Assembly (NCBI RefSeq): GCF_003316765.1
Contig: NZ_NIJF01000083.1
Location: 124,001 to 188,000 of the forward strand
From: Bacillus sp. P14.5
GTDB taxonomy: Bacteria; Bacillota; Bacilli; Bacillales; Bacillaceae_B
DNA length: 64,000 nt
Reading direction: 5' to 3'
Of this stretch, positions 50,162 through 58,156 are shown piece after piece. The position numbers and the translations under genes are program-made. The number at the start of each line of letters is the position of its first letter. Within the stretch, counting starts at the first letter, position 1. The notes beneath the pieces were generated by a model. That model was given only the letters and a program-made list of their open reading frames with translations, was not told where the DNA came from and ran no database searches.

Positions 50162-50820
50162 ACTTTCGCACTCCCCTCTTTGCTGGATAAATAGGCAGAC
50201 AAACCTTTTCTTCTAAGCTTGCAGGAAGGACAGGTCCCGCATCCATCTCCGCGGATACCGTTATAGCAGGTAAGGGTCTTTTCCCTGACATACTCGAGCA
50301 TACCCATTTCATCTGCCCATTTCCATGTGGCTTCTTTATCCAGCCACATCAGAGGGGTGTGAACGACATACCCCTCATCCATCGCCAGGTTCAGTGTTAT
50401 ATTAAACGATTTCACAAACATATCACGGCAGTCAGGATACCCGCTGAAATCAGTTTCGCATACGCCAGTAATGATATGTCCTGCACCTATGTTTTTGGCC
50501 AGGACCCCTGCGAATGACAGGAATAGAAGATTTCTTCCGGGTACAAAAGTAGAAGGAAGTTCACCTTCCTTTTCAGTGATTTCCTCATTTCGAGTCAGAG
50601 CGCTTGGTGCCAGCTGATTCAGAAGACTCATATCCAATACGTGGTGAACCACGTTAAATTCCTTAGCAATTTCACTCGCACATATTAATTCTTCAGAATG
50701 TCTCTGTCCATAATTAAAGGTGACTGCTTCCACCTCTTTAAACTCTTTCATCGCCCAAATCAGGCATGTTGTGCTGTCTTGCCCGCCGCTGAATACGACC
50801 AGCGCTTTTTCGTTTTTCAT
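50158..50820 (-). CDS. queC: 7-cyano-7-deazaguanine synthase, 220 aa
   Basis: ATP-dependent conversion of CDG to preQ0. PP-loop SGGQDSTT (residues 11-18), [10 protein letters not shown], and a zinc-binding [10 protein letters not shown] set near the C-terminus. ATG after GAGGAG. First gene of the operon, 100 nt downstream of the preQ1 riboswitch terminator. Confidence 0.96.
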   Translation of the reverse strand: MKNEKALVVFSGGQDSTTCLIWAMKEFKEVEAVTFNYGQRHSEELICASEIAKEFNVVHHVLDMSLLNQLAPSALTRNEEITEKEGELPSTFVPGRNLLFLSFAGVLAKNIGAGHIITGVCETDFSGYPDCRDMFVKSFNITLNLAMDEGYVVHTPLMWLDKEATWKWADEMGMLEYVREKTLTCYNGIRGDGCGTCPSCKLRRKGLSAYLSSKEGSAKV

Positions 50821-50917
50821 TATTGTAACTCCTCTCTCTTTTTAGGTTTATCACCATTTAAAAGAAGAAGGAAGTTCATTGCGTTACTCTATAAGTCAGG
50901 AATAATTATTCAATAAA

Positions 50918-50943
50918 AAACGGCACCCAAGGAGATGCCGTTT
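50918..50943 (-). terminator. Expression-platform terminator of the preQ1 riboswitch
   Basis: AAACGGCA (50918-50925) pairs with TGCCGTTT (50936-50943), followed by a T run. Placed directly after the aptamer, so ligand binding would cause termination before queC. Confidence 0.85.
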
Positions 50944-50979
50944 CCTTAGTTTTTTATAGAGGGTTAAGCTAGAACCTCT
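50943..50979 (-). ncRNA. preQ1-I riboswitch aptamer
   Basis: Minus-strand AGAGGTTCTAGC, then TTAACCCTCT and ATAAAAAACTAAGGA, the class-I preQ1 pattern: P1 stem AGAGG/CCTCT, C-rich loop and A-rich tail ending in the pseudoknot CTAAGG. It precedes queCDE and senses the pathway product. Confidence 0.93.
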
Positions 50980-51055
50980 CCTGCATTTCTGCAGCATTCT
51001 TCTATTGTTATTTCACTATAGCATACCAGCTGGAGACTGTCATCTCCTTGCAGGA

Positions 51056-51910
51056 TTACTTTCGCAATACAGGCATTGAACAACACCTGAATGAACCTCC
51101 TGATTTTATAATCTCTGAAAAGTCCACTTCAACTACTTCGTATCCATGCTGTTTTAATGCACGGTTTACATCTTGATTTTGCGGCAGGCTGAGTACCTTT
51201 TTATTTCCGATTGACAGCACATTCGTGCCCATTGTGAACTGTTCTTCATCATTTACTTCAATTAAATTGAAATGTTCAGCCAGCATCTGCAGTTCTTTTG
51301 ACTTGAACGCCGGGGTGAATACCAGCGCTTGATCAGGTGAAAGAATATTGAACACACAGTCAAGGTGCAAATACTTTTTTTGGAAGGGAACCGGGATGAT
51401 AGTAAACCCTTCTGCCATTTCTCTCAGCTGGTCGATGGCACCCATGTTTGTTCGATGGCTGACTCCTACGAATACCTTATCCTTATCAACAATAACGTCT
51501 CCGCCTTCAATACTGCCGAAATCCAGTTTTTCATATTTATGACCATGTTCCTCCAGCCACTTCTGTAATACCTGATCTTCTCCAGCACGTATATCGCTTC
51601 CCATTTCAGATACATAGATGGTATCGCCGATGGTGAATCCAATGTCCCTTGTGAAAACCTGTTCGGGCAGTTGGGGGTCGGGAGTCATATTGATCACTTC
51701 TGTGCCATTGTCCTTAAGTGCTTTCACAAAATCATTATGCTGCTTTAAAGCTGTTTTGATATCTATGTTTTTATCAAGAAAGTGTTTTTGAGTTTCATTG
51801 ATGACCTCATCTATTTTCATATAACGCGGCTGGCAGACAATCACCTTTTCCAACCTATCATATTCACTGTCACAATATTCCGTTTGGTTTTTCCTAATGG
51901 TAGTTGCCAT
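51056..51910 (-). CDS. ykgA: Dimethylarginine dimethylaminohydrolase-family protein, YkgA type, 284 aa
   Basis: Amidinotransferase/guanidino-group hydrolase fold (pentein). It carries FTRDIG (about 90), SIEGGDVIV (about 135), catalytic His in YLHLDCVFN (about 185) and Cys in GGSFRCCSMP (276/277). It probably hydrolyses a methylated or free arginine-like substrate; substrate unproven. ATG after GGAGGGT. The upstream gap 51911-52324 contains no recognisable feature. Confidence 0.8.
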   Translation of the reverse strand: MATTIRKNQTEYCDSEYDRLEKVIVCQPRYMKIDEVINETQKHFLDKNIDIKTALKQHNDFVKALKDNGTEVINMTPDPQLPEQVFTRDIGFTIGDTIYVSEMGSDIRAGEDQVLQKWLEEHGHKYEKLDFGSIEGGDVIVDKDKVFVGVSHRTNMGAIDQLREMAEGFTIIPVPFQKKYLHLDCVFNILSPDQALVFTPAFKSKELQMLAEHFNLIEVNDEEQFTMGTNVLSIGNKKVLSLPQNQDVNRALKQHGYEVVEVDFSEIIKSGGSFRCCSMPVLRK

Positions 51911-52324
51911 TTTTAACCCTCCATAATATATTGCCTTTTAAGAGAATATTCCCATAGAGGCAATGATATTAAACCTTTCAGTGGAGGAGGAGGCTGGCCT
52001 CTGGCTTGCCAGCATGCATAAAGATTAATTTTTTAGCTGTAAATGTATTTTTATTCTAAAACCCTTGAAATTAATCCCTTTTCATGAATGAATATTTATA
52101 TAGATTTTTTATTTTTTCTTGTTCTTTGTCAGGATGGATGCGAGAGTTCCTGCTCTTTTAATGGAATAGTTGATTCCGCTTGCAGCGCATGACTCAAGGG
52201 ACTGGCACGTTGTAACCAGACTTGATGCCCAGCCCTCAGGAACCCGAGCAGTTCCCCTGACCCCAGCTAAAAGGGGAAAGGGCAAATGCTCATTAAAAAG
52301 CCCCTTATTAATTATTCTGTCAGA

Positions 52325-52747
52325 CTAATTAAGGTTCTTTCTGAAGGCATAGCTGAATTTATTATACTCCAAATCTTCATAGAAACGGTGAGCATCTTTT
52401 CGCTGCATTCCAGAATCCAGCCCCGCGGTCACACAGCCCTGCTCTTCTCCCCACGCTTCGATAAACTCAAGAAGCTTTCGTCCATACCCTTTTGAGCGGG
52501 CAGTTGATCTAGTGACCAGGTCGTAAATAAAAACATGACGGCCGGCATAAAAATTCGTTCTGATTATGACACCTGCCAGCGACACAAGTTCCTCAGCATC
52601 ATACAACCCGAACACCCTGTATCCTTCCGCTCTCATATCTTTTAAAAGTTTATTGAATGTCCCTTTCTGCAGGTCCGTTCTTAATTCAACCAGTAAGTCA
52701 TAGACCTGTTCCCATTCATAGTCAGAAACGGCTTCCTTGATGTTCAT
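52325..52747 (-). CDS. GNAT family N-acetyltransferase, 140 aa
   Basis: Compact GNAT domain: acetyl-CoA loop TRSTARSKGYGRKLLEFI (R/QxxGxG/A variant) near residue 85 and C-terminal AHRFYEDLEYNKFSYAF. Substrate unknown. ATG 52747 is preferred because the ATG 9 nt upstream abuts the GGAGG. Confidence 0.85.
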   Translation of the reverse strand: MNIKEAVSDYEWEQVYDLLVELRTDLQKGTFNKLLKDMRAEGYRVFGLYDAEELVSLAGVIIRTNFYAGRHVFIYDLVTRSTARSKGYGRKLLEFIEAWGEEQGCVTAGLDSGMQRKDAHRFYEDLEYNKFSYAFRKNLN

Positions 52748-52963
52748 AGTAATCATCCTCCTGTACCTCTATAAAACTTCCAGAACTATTACTTCTTCAT
52801 GAAGTGGCAAAAGTCCTTCATTACCGCATTACCGCACTAAGAGGGACTGTCCCTTTCAGCGCTGTAACGTGGTAAATTCCCCAGCCCAATTTATAATGCA
52901 GCCCATTCACTGGATATTTGTCCTGCATATTGTTAGGGAGAGGATAATATCAGGAGGTATGAT

Positions 52964-53236
52964 ATGTATCAGTTTAGAAACTATCCACAAAATGAAATGG
53001 TGATGTCTATCCCAATGAACCAGGGAAATATCCAATCTCAGCCCATGTTTAACTTCGAACCCTATGTCTATGAAACGTTAAAATCTGTAATTGGAAAGGT
53101 ATTAATTGTATCTACAGTCAGGGATACATTGCGCGGTAAACTAATAGATGTAAAACCTGACCATGTTGTTATGAATGTCGGAGATGAGACTTTCTTTGTG
53201 CGGACCTGCCAGATTGTCAGCGTCATGCCGGATTAA
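52964..53236 (+). CDS. DUF2642 family protein, 90 aa
   Basis: C-terminal Sm-like beta fold pattern: IGKVLIVSTVRDTLRGKLIDV, then DHVVMNVGDETFFVRTCQIV, as in the DUF2642/YuzF group of Bacillus; many members are sporulation or coat associated. The N-terminus is Gln/Pro/Asn-rich. Function unknown. ATG after AGGAGGTATGAT. Confidence 0.7.
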   Translation: MYQFRNYPQNEMVMSIPMNQGNIQSQPMFNFEPYVYETLKSVIGKVLIVSTVRDTLRGKLIDVKPDHVVMNVGDETFFVRTCQIVSVMPD

Positions 53237-53449
53237 GATTTGTAAATTTCTATAATAGAAATGATCTGGCGAAGAGTATACAAAGTTCGGTTCTTTAATT
53301 GACCATTGTAATGCCGGAGTTAGTTACACTTTTGCTTAAAGACGAAAAAAAAGCATCTGCTCTACTCGAAGACACTGAAAATCTACCGAATTTTAGAATG
53401 AAACAGTGATTAGAAGCACTTATGAGCAAGGGGCAATGCATTTTAATAG

Positions 53450-53640
53450 ATAGAGGGAAAAATTCCCCTTATTTACTAAAAAGCATTGAAATATAGCTTA
53501 AATAGAGGGAAAAATTCCCCTTATTTGAATTAAATCTCTAGAAAATAGGGGCTTTTTTTCAAATAAGGGGAAAAACTCCCTCTATTTACTCCAGTATGAG
53601 TTCCAAATTGCAATTAGCGGGAATATCTCCCCTTATTTAC
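53450..53640. repeat. Palindrome array, four AGGGGAATTTTTCCCT-like units
   Basis: Units at 53450-53474, 53499-53526, 53561-53587 and 53610-53640. Units 1-2 and 3-4 both start 49 bp apart. The central AAAAATT and AAATA/TATTT ends are as in the 40.9-kb array, but GAGGG/CCCCT replaces GCGG/CCGC. No gene in 53237-53801. Confidence 0.75.
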
Positions 53641-53708
53641 GTGGATACTTAATTAAGAAACAGACTGCTTCCGCTATAAAGCCCACACCATTGTAAAACC
53701 TAAAGAGA

Positions 53709-53751
53709 AAAAGGCAGGATCGCTCTCTGAAGTGAGCGATCCTGCCTTTTT
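53709..53751. terminator. Bidirectional terminator after the palindrome array
   Basis: GGCAGGATCGCTC (53713-53725) pairs with GAGCGATCCTGCC (53734-53746), with A's before and T's after. Confidence 0.9.
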
Positions 53752-53801
53752 ACTTATTGTTGGATTTCTTCTGTGTCCTGCTCTACTCTGCGCTCTTTCT
53801 C

Positions 53802-54425
53802 CTATTCTACTACATTGCCTTCCGCCGGAATTGGCTGTTCCTTCAGCATTCTGGCAAAATGAATCAGATTGTAAGCCATGATTTTTGTGTTCTGTTTGGT
53901 GAAGTCATTATTAAAACCTTCCGCTTCCAGGAAGGAAGGACCTGGTCCTGCTTCGCCAACCCAGTAAACATCAACATTCGGCGGGATAGTGAATCCGAGA
54001 TGGGACATGCCGTAAATAATGTCTTTAGCAGCGCTTTTCGCACCATCTTCGTTTCCTGTCACAACCGCCCCCGCTACTTTATTGTAATAGAGGTACTGTC
54101 CTTTATCATTTGTCAGGCTGGCACCACCATTGATACGTTCAATGACACGCTTGGCAATACTGCTTTTTTCCCCAAGCCAGATTGGCGTGCCAATAACAAT
54201 GATGTCCGCCTCTTTGACTTTTTCGAAGATTTCCGGCCACTCATCACCTATTCCCTCATCAGGACTCATGCCAGGGGCAACGTTATAATCTGCGATGCGG
54301 ATTGTCTCCGTTTCAACACCTTCATCCTTCATGATTTCGATGACTCTGTCCATCAGTCCTTGAGTGTTAGAGGTTTCAGGACTTTTCTTTAAACTGCAAT
54401 TTAAATACAAAGACTTAATAGCCAA
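53802..54425 (-). CDS. Flavodoxin-fold NAD(P)H-dependent FMN reductase family protein, 207 aa
   Basis: Flavodoxin-like reductase: N-terminal beta strand SLYLNCSLKKSPETSNT (FMN phosphate loop) and ADIIVIGTPIWLGEKSSIAK, the FMN isoalloxazine-contacting block. It likely reduces quinones or FMN using NAD(P)H; substrate unknown. TTG start 7 nt after GGAGG. Confidence 0.85.
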   Translation of the reverse strand: MAIKSLYLNCSLKKSPETSNTQGLMDRVIEIMKDEGVETETIRIADYNVAPGMSPDEGIGDEWPEIFEKVKEADIIVIGTPIWLGEKSSIAKRVIERINGGASLTNDKGQYLYYNKVAGAVVTGNEDGAKSAAKDIIYGMSHLGFTIPPNVDVYWVGEAGPGPSFLEAEGFNNDFTKQNTKIMAYNLIHFARMLKEQPIPAEGNVVE

Positions 54426-54531
54426 TACAATTCCTCCTCCATTCTATCTCATTCCCCTTTTATCCTTAATAGCCATTTCTCAAACGGATAATAGAGAGCT
54501 ATAATAGTATTTCAATAGAATCTATAATTAA

Positions 54532-54678
54532 TCACCGTTTATAAGTTACCGTCATTCTTCTCCTCATTTCTTTCTTGATCAAAGAAAGATATTCTTCTGA
54601 AAGATTTTTCGTTTTGGCATGCCTCCAGACTGTCAGCAGCTGTTTATTCGTAAGGTACTTCAATGTTTTCGGACTCAT
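54532..54678 (-). CDS. Second Sda-like small protein, 48 aa
   Basis: ATG 54678 with GGAGG at 5-nt spacing. Residues 8-41 (YLTNKQLLTVWRHAKTKNLS, then EEYLSLIKKEMRRR) fit the Sda helical-hairpin pattern: L-x-[DN]-x-x-L, W/Y-x-x-A, L-[NS]-x-[DE]-[FY]-[IL], E-[IM]-x-R-R. The C-terminus (MTVTYKR) differs from the copy at 25.8 kb. Function as kinase inhibitor is inferred from the pattern only. Confidence 0.7.
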   Translation of the reverse strand: MSPKTLKYLTNKQLLTVWRHAKTKNLSEEYLSLIKKEMRRRMTVTYKR

Positions 54679-54879
54679 GGATTCCTCCTATCGAAAAGAG
54701 AGAACGTCTAAACTTGACAAGTTGATTTCATAGCTTTTTACCCGTTTTTCAGCAAGTTATAACACAGTGTGCAAAAAAGAGAGCTAAAAGAGTTTCTTTA
54801 CAGAACTTTTGTCCAAGCATAGGTTTACTTCTGCTTTAAAATAATTCTCATCTTTCTAAGTATCATCCTCACAAAAAAA

Positions 54880-54922
54880 CTGCAGTACAAGCAGAATCTG
54901 GATGACTCCACTTGTACTGCAG
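54880..54922 (-). terminator. Terminator of the ABC-F gene
   Basis: Twelve-base-pair stem CTGCAGTACAAG/CTTGTACTGCAG, followed on the minus strand by TTTTTTTG. Confidence 0.9.
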
Positions 54923-54976
54923 CTGTTTACCTGACTTAATTAAAAATATATTATTAATTAAACACAGAATCCTTTC

Positions 54977-56560
54977 CTATTGTTTAAGCTGTTTTAATTG
55001 AGTCAAAACCGATTTATACTGCCTATCCAGTTCTGTTACATCATCTGCAGGAGATGGCAAGCTTAATCTGCCTATCAATTCTGTGAGCTTTGTCTCGAGC
55101 TTCAATATTTCTTCTTCATTTTCATCTAATGAATGGGCTGTTTCTGTCCACCCCTCTAACTGCTTTAATCCCCCATCAAACATACTGATAGTCCTATCAT
55201 GGAATCTCCATAGCTTATCAGCCACATTTTCAACGAATCTTCTATCATGGGAAACCAGTAACACAGTTCCCGGATAATCTCTTAAGAGACCCTCTAAAGC
55301 TTGCAAGGTATCAAGATCTACATGATTTGTTGGCTCATCCAGCACTAGAAGGTTGTAGTCCCCGACAAGCAGCTTGGCAATGGCTGTTTTGACTCGTTCT
55401 CCACCACTCAGGACTGAAATCGGCTTGTGAACGTCTTCTTCAAAAAACCTCAGGCGCGCGAGAATGATTCTGATCACATGTTTGGGAATGGTGCTGCCTT
55501 CAGTTACAAATTCCAAAATGGTGGAAGAGTCCGGCAGGCCCTGAAGGCTTTGCTCAAAATATCCTGCTTTGACACTTTTGGACATGTCAATCTTCTCAGA
55601 AACTTCTTCTACTAGCTGCCTGATCAAGGTTGTTTTTCCGCATCCGTTCCTTCCGATGCAAGCGGTTTTACTGCCAGTTTTCAATTTCAGGTGAGGGCTT
55701 TCATAAAGCTTTTCTCCACCAAGATACTTTGTCAGATTTTTAGCTGTGAGCAATGTTTTTCTATGAATCGGAGATTGCAAGACATATTCCATCTTGACCG
55801 CATCCCACTCGAATGGTTTCTCTACTTCTTCCATTCTTTCTATTCGATCTTTAATCACTGTGGATACCCGCTCGACTTTCCCCCTTTTTCCTGCAGCCTT
55901 TCCTTTATACAACTGCCACTCTGAATTGCCCATTCTAGATGGGGGTTTATCCATGCCCTGGGCCTGCCTCTGTTTTTTATCATACCTTTCCAAAAGCCGC
56001 TTCTTTTCTTTAGAGTAGCTTTCATATTTAGCTTCCTGTTCCTTTTTTTCCCGTTCCTTCTCCACTAGATAATCTTCATAGTTACCCTGATATTCTTTTA
56101 ACCGGCCATCATCCAGCTCCCAAATTTTAGTACATACCGTATCTAACAAACTCCGGTCGTGAGAAGCCAGAATAATGCTCCCGTTAAAGCTCTTTAAGCG
56201 TTTTTGCAATTCTTCCATTCTATCCCAATCCAGATTATTGGATGGTTCATCCAGGAATAAAAGACGGTGGCCTTCAGACAATAAAGAATTCAGTTTTTTG
56301 ATCGTTAATTCCCCGCCGCTGAGATAAGCTTCCTTGGAAGGAACACTTAACTGTTCCATATAACCTATGCCGCAGAACCATTCCACATTTGGATGAAAGC
56401 CCGTCATCCCCTGCAGATATTTCAATAGAAGGGATTTCCCTTCTCCATTCCTTCCTATCAAGCCAATTTTGTCTCCCTGATAGATTGTTAATTCTTTCTC
56501 ATCGAAATATGTTTTTTCTCCAATGGTGCAGACCACATTCTTAGCTCTCATTAATAACAT
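54977..56560 (-). CDS. ABC-F ATPase, antibiotic-resistance (ribosome protection) type, 527 aa
   Basis: Two ABC domains without membrane parts: Walker A GRNGEGKS (about 40) and GRNGCGKT (about 315), signatures LSGGELTIKK and LSGGERVKTA, Walker B LLFLDEPSNN and LLVLDEPTNH. The charged interdomain linker (about 185-280) resembles Vga/VmlR-type factors that remove drugs from the ribosome. ATG 56560 follows GGGGAGGTTTTTTT; the longer open frame is spurious. An intrinsic terminator and a short leader ORF just upstream support drug-induced control. Confidence 0.85.
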   Translation of the reverse strand: MLLMRAKNVVCTIGEKTYFDEKELTIYQGDKIGLIGRNGEGKSLLLKYLQGMTGFHPNVEWFCGIGYMEQLSVPSKEAYLSGGELTIKKLNSLLSEGHRLLFLDEPSNNLDWDRMEELQKRLKSFNGSIILASHDRSLLDTVCTKIWELDDGRLKEYQGNYEDYLVEKEREKKEQEAKYESYSKEKKRLLERYDKKQRQAQGMDKPPSRMGNSEWQLYKGKAAGKRGKVERVSTVIKDRIERMEEVEKPFEWDAVKMEYVLQSPIHRKTLLTAKNLTKYLGGEKLYESPHLKLKTGSKTACIGRNGCGKTTLIRQLVEEVSEKIDMSKSVKAGYFEQSLQGLPDSSTILEFVTEGSTIPKHVIRIILARLRFFEEDVHKPISVLSGGERVKTAIAKLLVGDYNLLVLDEPTNHVDLDTLQALEGLLRDYPGTVLLVSHDRRFVENVADKLWRFHDRTISMFDGGLKQLEGWTETAHSLDENEEEILKLETKLTELIGRLSLPSPADDVTELDRQYKSVLTQLKQLKQ

Positions 56561-56591
56561 AAAAAAACCTCCCCGAAATGCTCCGGAAAGG
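56561..56591 (-). terminator. Attenuator abutting the ABC-F start codon
   Basis: CCTTTCCGGA pairs (two G-T or G-U wobbles included) with TTCGGGGAGG around a GCAT loop, followed by seven T's and then ATG. The descending arm includes the SD (GGGGAGG), so the hairpin can both stop transcription and hide the ribosome site. Confidence 0.7.
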
Positions 56592-56616
56592 TTAGTATAT
56601 ATTCTATGCTCAATAT

Positions 56617-56679
56617 TCAAAAAAAGTACACGCGCAGAAAAAAACAAGAAGCCTTCTTCTGCAGTATGACTGTATACAT
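56617..56679 (-). CDS. Putative 20-aa leader peptide of the ABC-F gene
   Basis: MYTVILQKKASCFFLRVYFF, ending 26 nt before the attenuator hairpin. Short leader ORFs of this type stall drug-bound ribosomes upstream of ARE ABC-F genes. Its SD is weak (GAG-type), which lowers confidence. Confidence 0.45.
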   Translation of the reverse strand: MYTVILQKKASCFFLRVYFF

Positions 56680-56968
56680 TTTTGAGCAAGAGTCTCAAAT
56701 TTATAAAAGTGCTGTTAATTGAGAAGCTGTTCTTCAAAATTATTAACCGCCATAAATGGAGTTAACAGAGCCTTTTATATAAATGGACATACTTATCCTA
56801 TCCGGAACGAGTCTAATTATTTCATATGCATTTTGCACTTCTCGTTTTTTGTGGGATAGGTAAATTACTTCATTGCTCAAAAATTCAGTCCTTTCTGTTT
56901 CGGCTACTGATAGTATATTGGGAATCCTTAGAAATTGCAACTGTTAATAAATTGGTTTTCCTGTTTTT

Positions 56969-57259
56969 TGAAAAACGTTCTTTTCGCAACGGTTGTGTCT
57001 GATGAGAATTAATGGATTTCCGCTCTAGACGGACGACTCCGCGGGGCGGGCGGTGAGCCTCCACGGCTGCGCCTGCGGGGTCTCACCTGTCATCAAAAGT
57101 GGAAGCGCCTTGGTCAGCCCCGACAGGAAAATGTTCTCAAGAGAAAAAAAGGCGGTCTTTCCTTTTATTCTCTTGGGGTTATTTGACCCCGAGGGGCTAG
57201 GCGCTGGAACTAGACGACGCTATTCCCGCAGGAGATCGTACGCCTTCTGCTCCAATCCT
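56969..57259 (+). repeat. GC-rich dispersed repeat with nested palindromic element
   Basis: Outer element: TTCTTTTCGCAAC...AATGGATTTCCGCTC, GACTCCGCGGGGCGGGCGG, GGGGTCTCACCTGT; resumes as TATTCCCGCAGGAGATCGTA and CTGCTCCAATCC. The inner element (57092-57214: GTGGAAGCGCCTTGGTCAGC ... GGCGCTGGAACTAGAC) sits at the same place as in the 12-kb copy. The wider gap 56680-57476 has no supported gene. Confidence 0.8.
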
Positions 57260-57323
57260 CCTACGTGAAGGAGAATGAAGGTAAAATCGCTCTCTATAGC
57301 AAAATTGGAAATCCTCTTGAATA

Positions 57324-57511
57324 GAAGGTTTTAGCATTTTTTGTTGCTTCCGAAAATATCCCAAGTGCAGGGTCGTTCCCGGATACAAAGATTTCTCTCT
57401 AGACGGGGGAACTACTTTTTTCTTCTTGATTACCAAAATAATTCCTGAATAATGGCGTTAGCTTAAGAAGTTAATATTAAATAGCAACAAAGTTTACGAA
57501 AAGATCCTTGA
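57324..57511. repeat. MITE-like dispersed repeat, copy D
   Basis: Left: GAAGGTTTTAGC...TTGTTGCTTCCG; right: ATAGCAACAAAGTTTACGAA-AAGATCC. The right end overlaps the DinB coding region and supplies its last codons. Confidence 0.7.
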
Positions 57512-58067
57512 AAAATAATACCTCACACATTCTTTTTTCTTTTGCATAAAGTTTTCGTATAAGCCTGATCTGGCCTCTGTGATTGATTTCGTCCTCAAAA
57601 ACATGGAACCATTTAAAAAAGTTATTGCCCTTTTGTTCGAACCACCAATCGGTCTCACGGTAAAGCCAGCTTTCATCAAGGGAAGCAAATTTCTCCTTCG
57701 TTATCAGCCTGGTCGATGAGAGTTCATCCAGATAAAATCCGACTGGTTTTCCTTTAATAGTAAATGCATCAGCCCCCAGCCCTACTGCCGGCTCAAGGGT
57801 ATCAGCATAAGCATCTATCTCTTCATTGCTCACTTCTTCAAAGGTGAGCTTCTGAAAGACTTTTTCGATTGCTGCCAAATGAGCCAGCAGCATAGCAATC
57901 GAATTGAAATCACCGTCATGTCGATAATCGATTTCATCCTGCGTGACATTCTTCAAATCTGCCAATGTCGTAAACCTGGCATAGTCCATCGTAGAAACCA
58001 AAACCGAGAAATCCTGTTTGAATCCTTCTTTTTTCTTGATTAATAATAGTTCCTTATCTATATCCAT
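57477..58067 (-). CDS. DinB-family protein, 196 aa
   Basis: Four-helix DinB/YfiT-like fold with metal-site histidines in LLAHLAAIE (about 64) and WFHVFEDEINHRGQIRLI (about 150-165). Members act as thiol-dependent transferases or are of unknown role. The last residues, DLFVNFVAI, and the stop are encoded by the end of dispersed repeat D, so the natural C-terminus was probably replaced or extended. ATG after GGGTGATATAGC. Confidence 0.8.
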   Translation of the reverse strand: MDIDKELLLIKKKEGFKQDFSVLVSTMDYARFTTLADLKNVTQDEIDYRHDGDFNSIAMLLAHLAAIEKVFQKLTFEEVSNEEIDAYADTLEPAVGLGADAFTIKGKPVGFYLDELSSTRLITKEKFASLDESWLYRETDWWFEQKGNNFFKWFHVFEDEINHRGQIRLIRKLYAKEKRMCEVLFFKDLFVNFVAI

Positions 58068-58156
58068 TGCTATATCACCCTGCTCTTTCCCTAATCTACA
58101 ACCCTATAGTATCATAGAAAATAGTAATATTGTCCAATTCAGAAGGAGATACTCTT

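Noticed and set aside
53757..54392. 211-codon plus-strand ORF
   Set aside because: It is antisense to the flavodoxin-fold gene, lacks an SD, and its protein looks like a frame shadow.
54977..56737. 586-aa version of the ABC-F protein
   Set aside because: The extra 59 residues come from the attenuator and leader region; the ATG at 56560 has the SD and matches the family start.
56743..56940. 65-codon minus-strand ORF upstream of the ABC-F leader
   Set aside because: TTG start without SD, no family resemblance; possibly a remnant, but not supportable as a gene.
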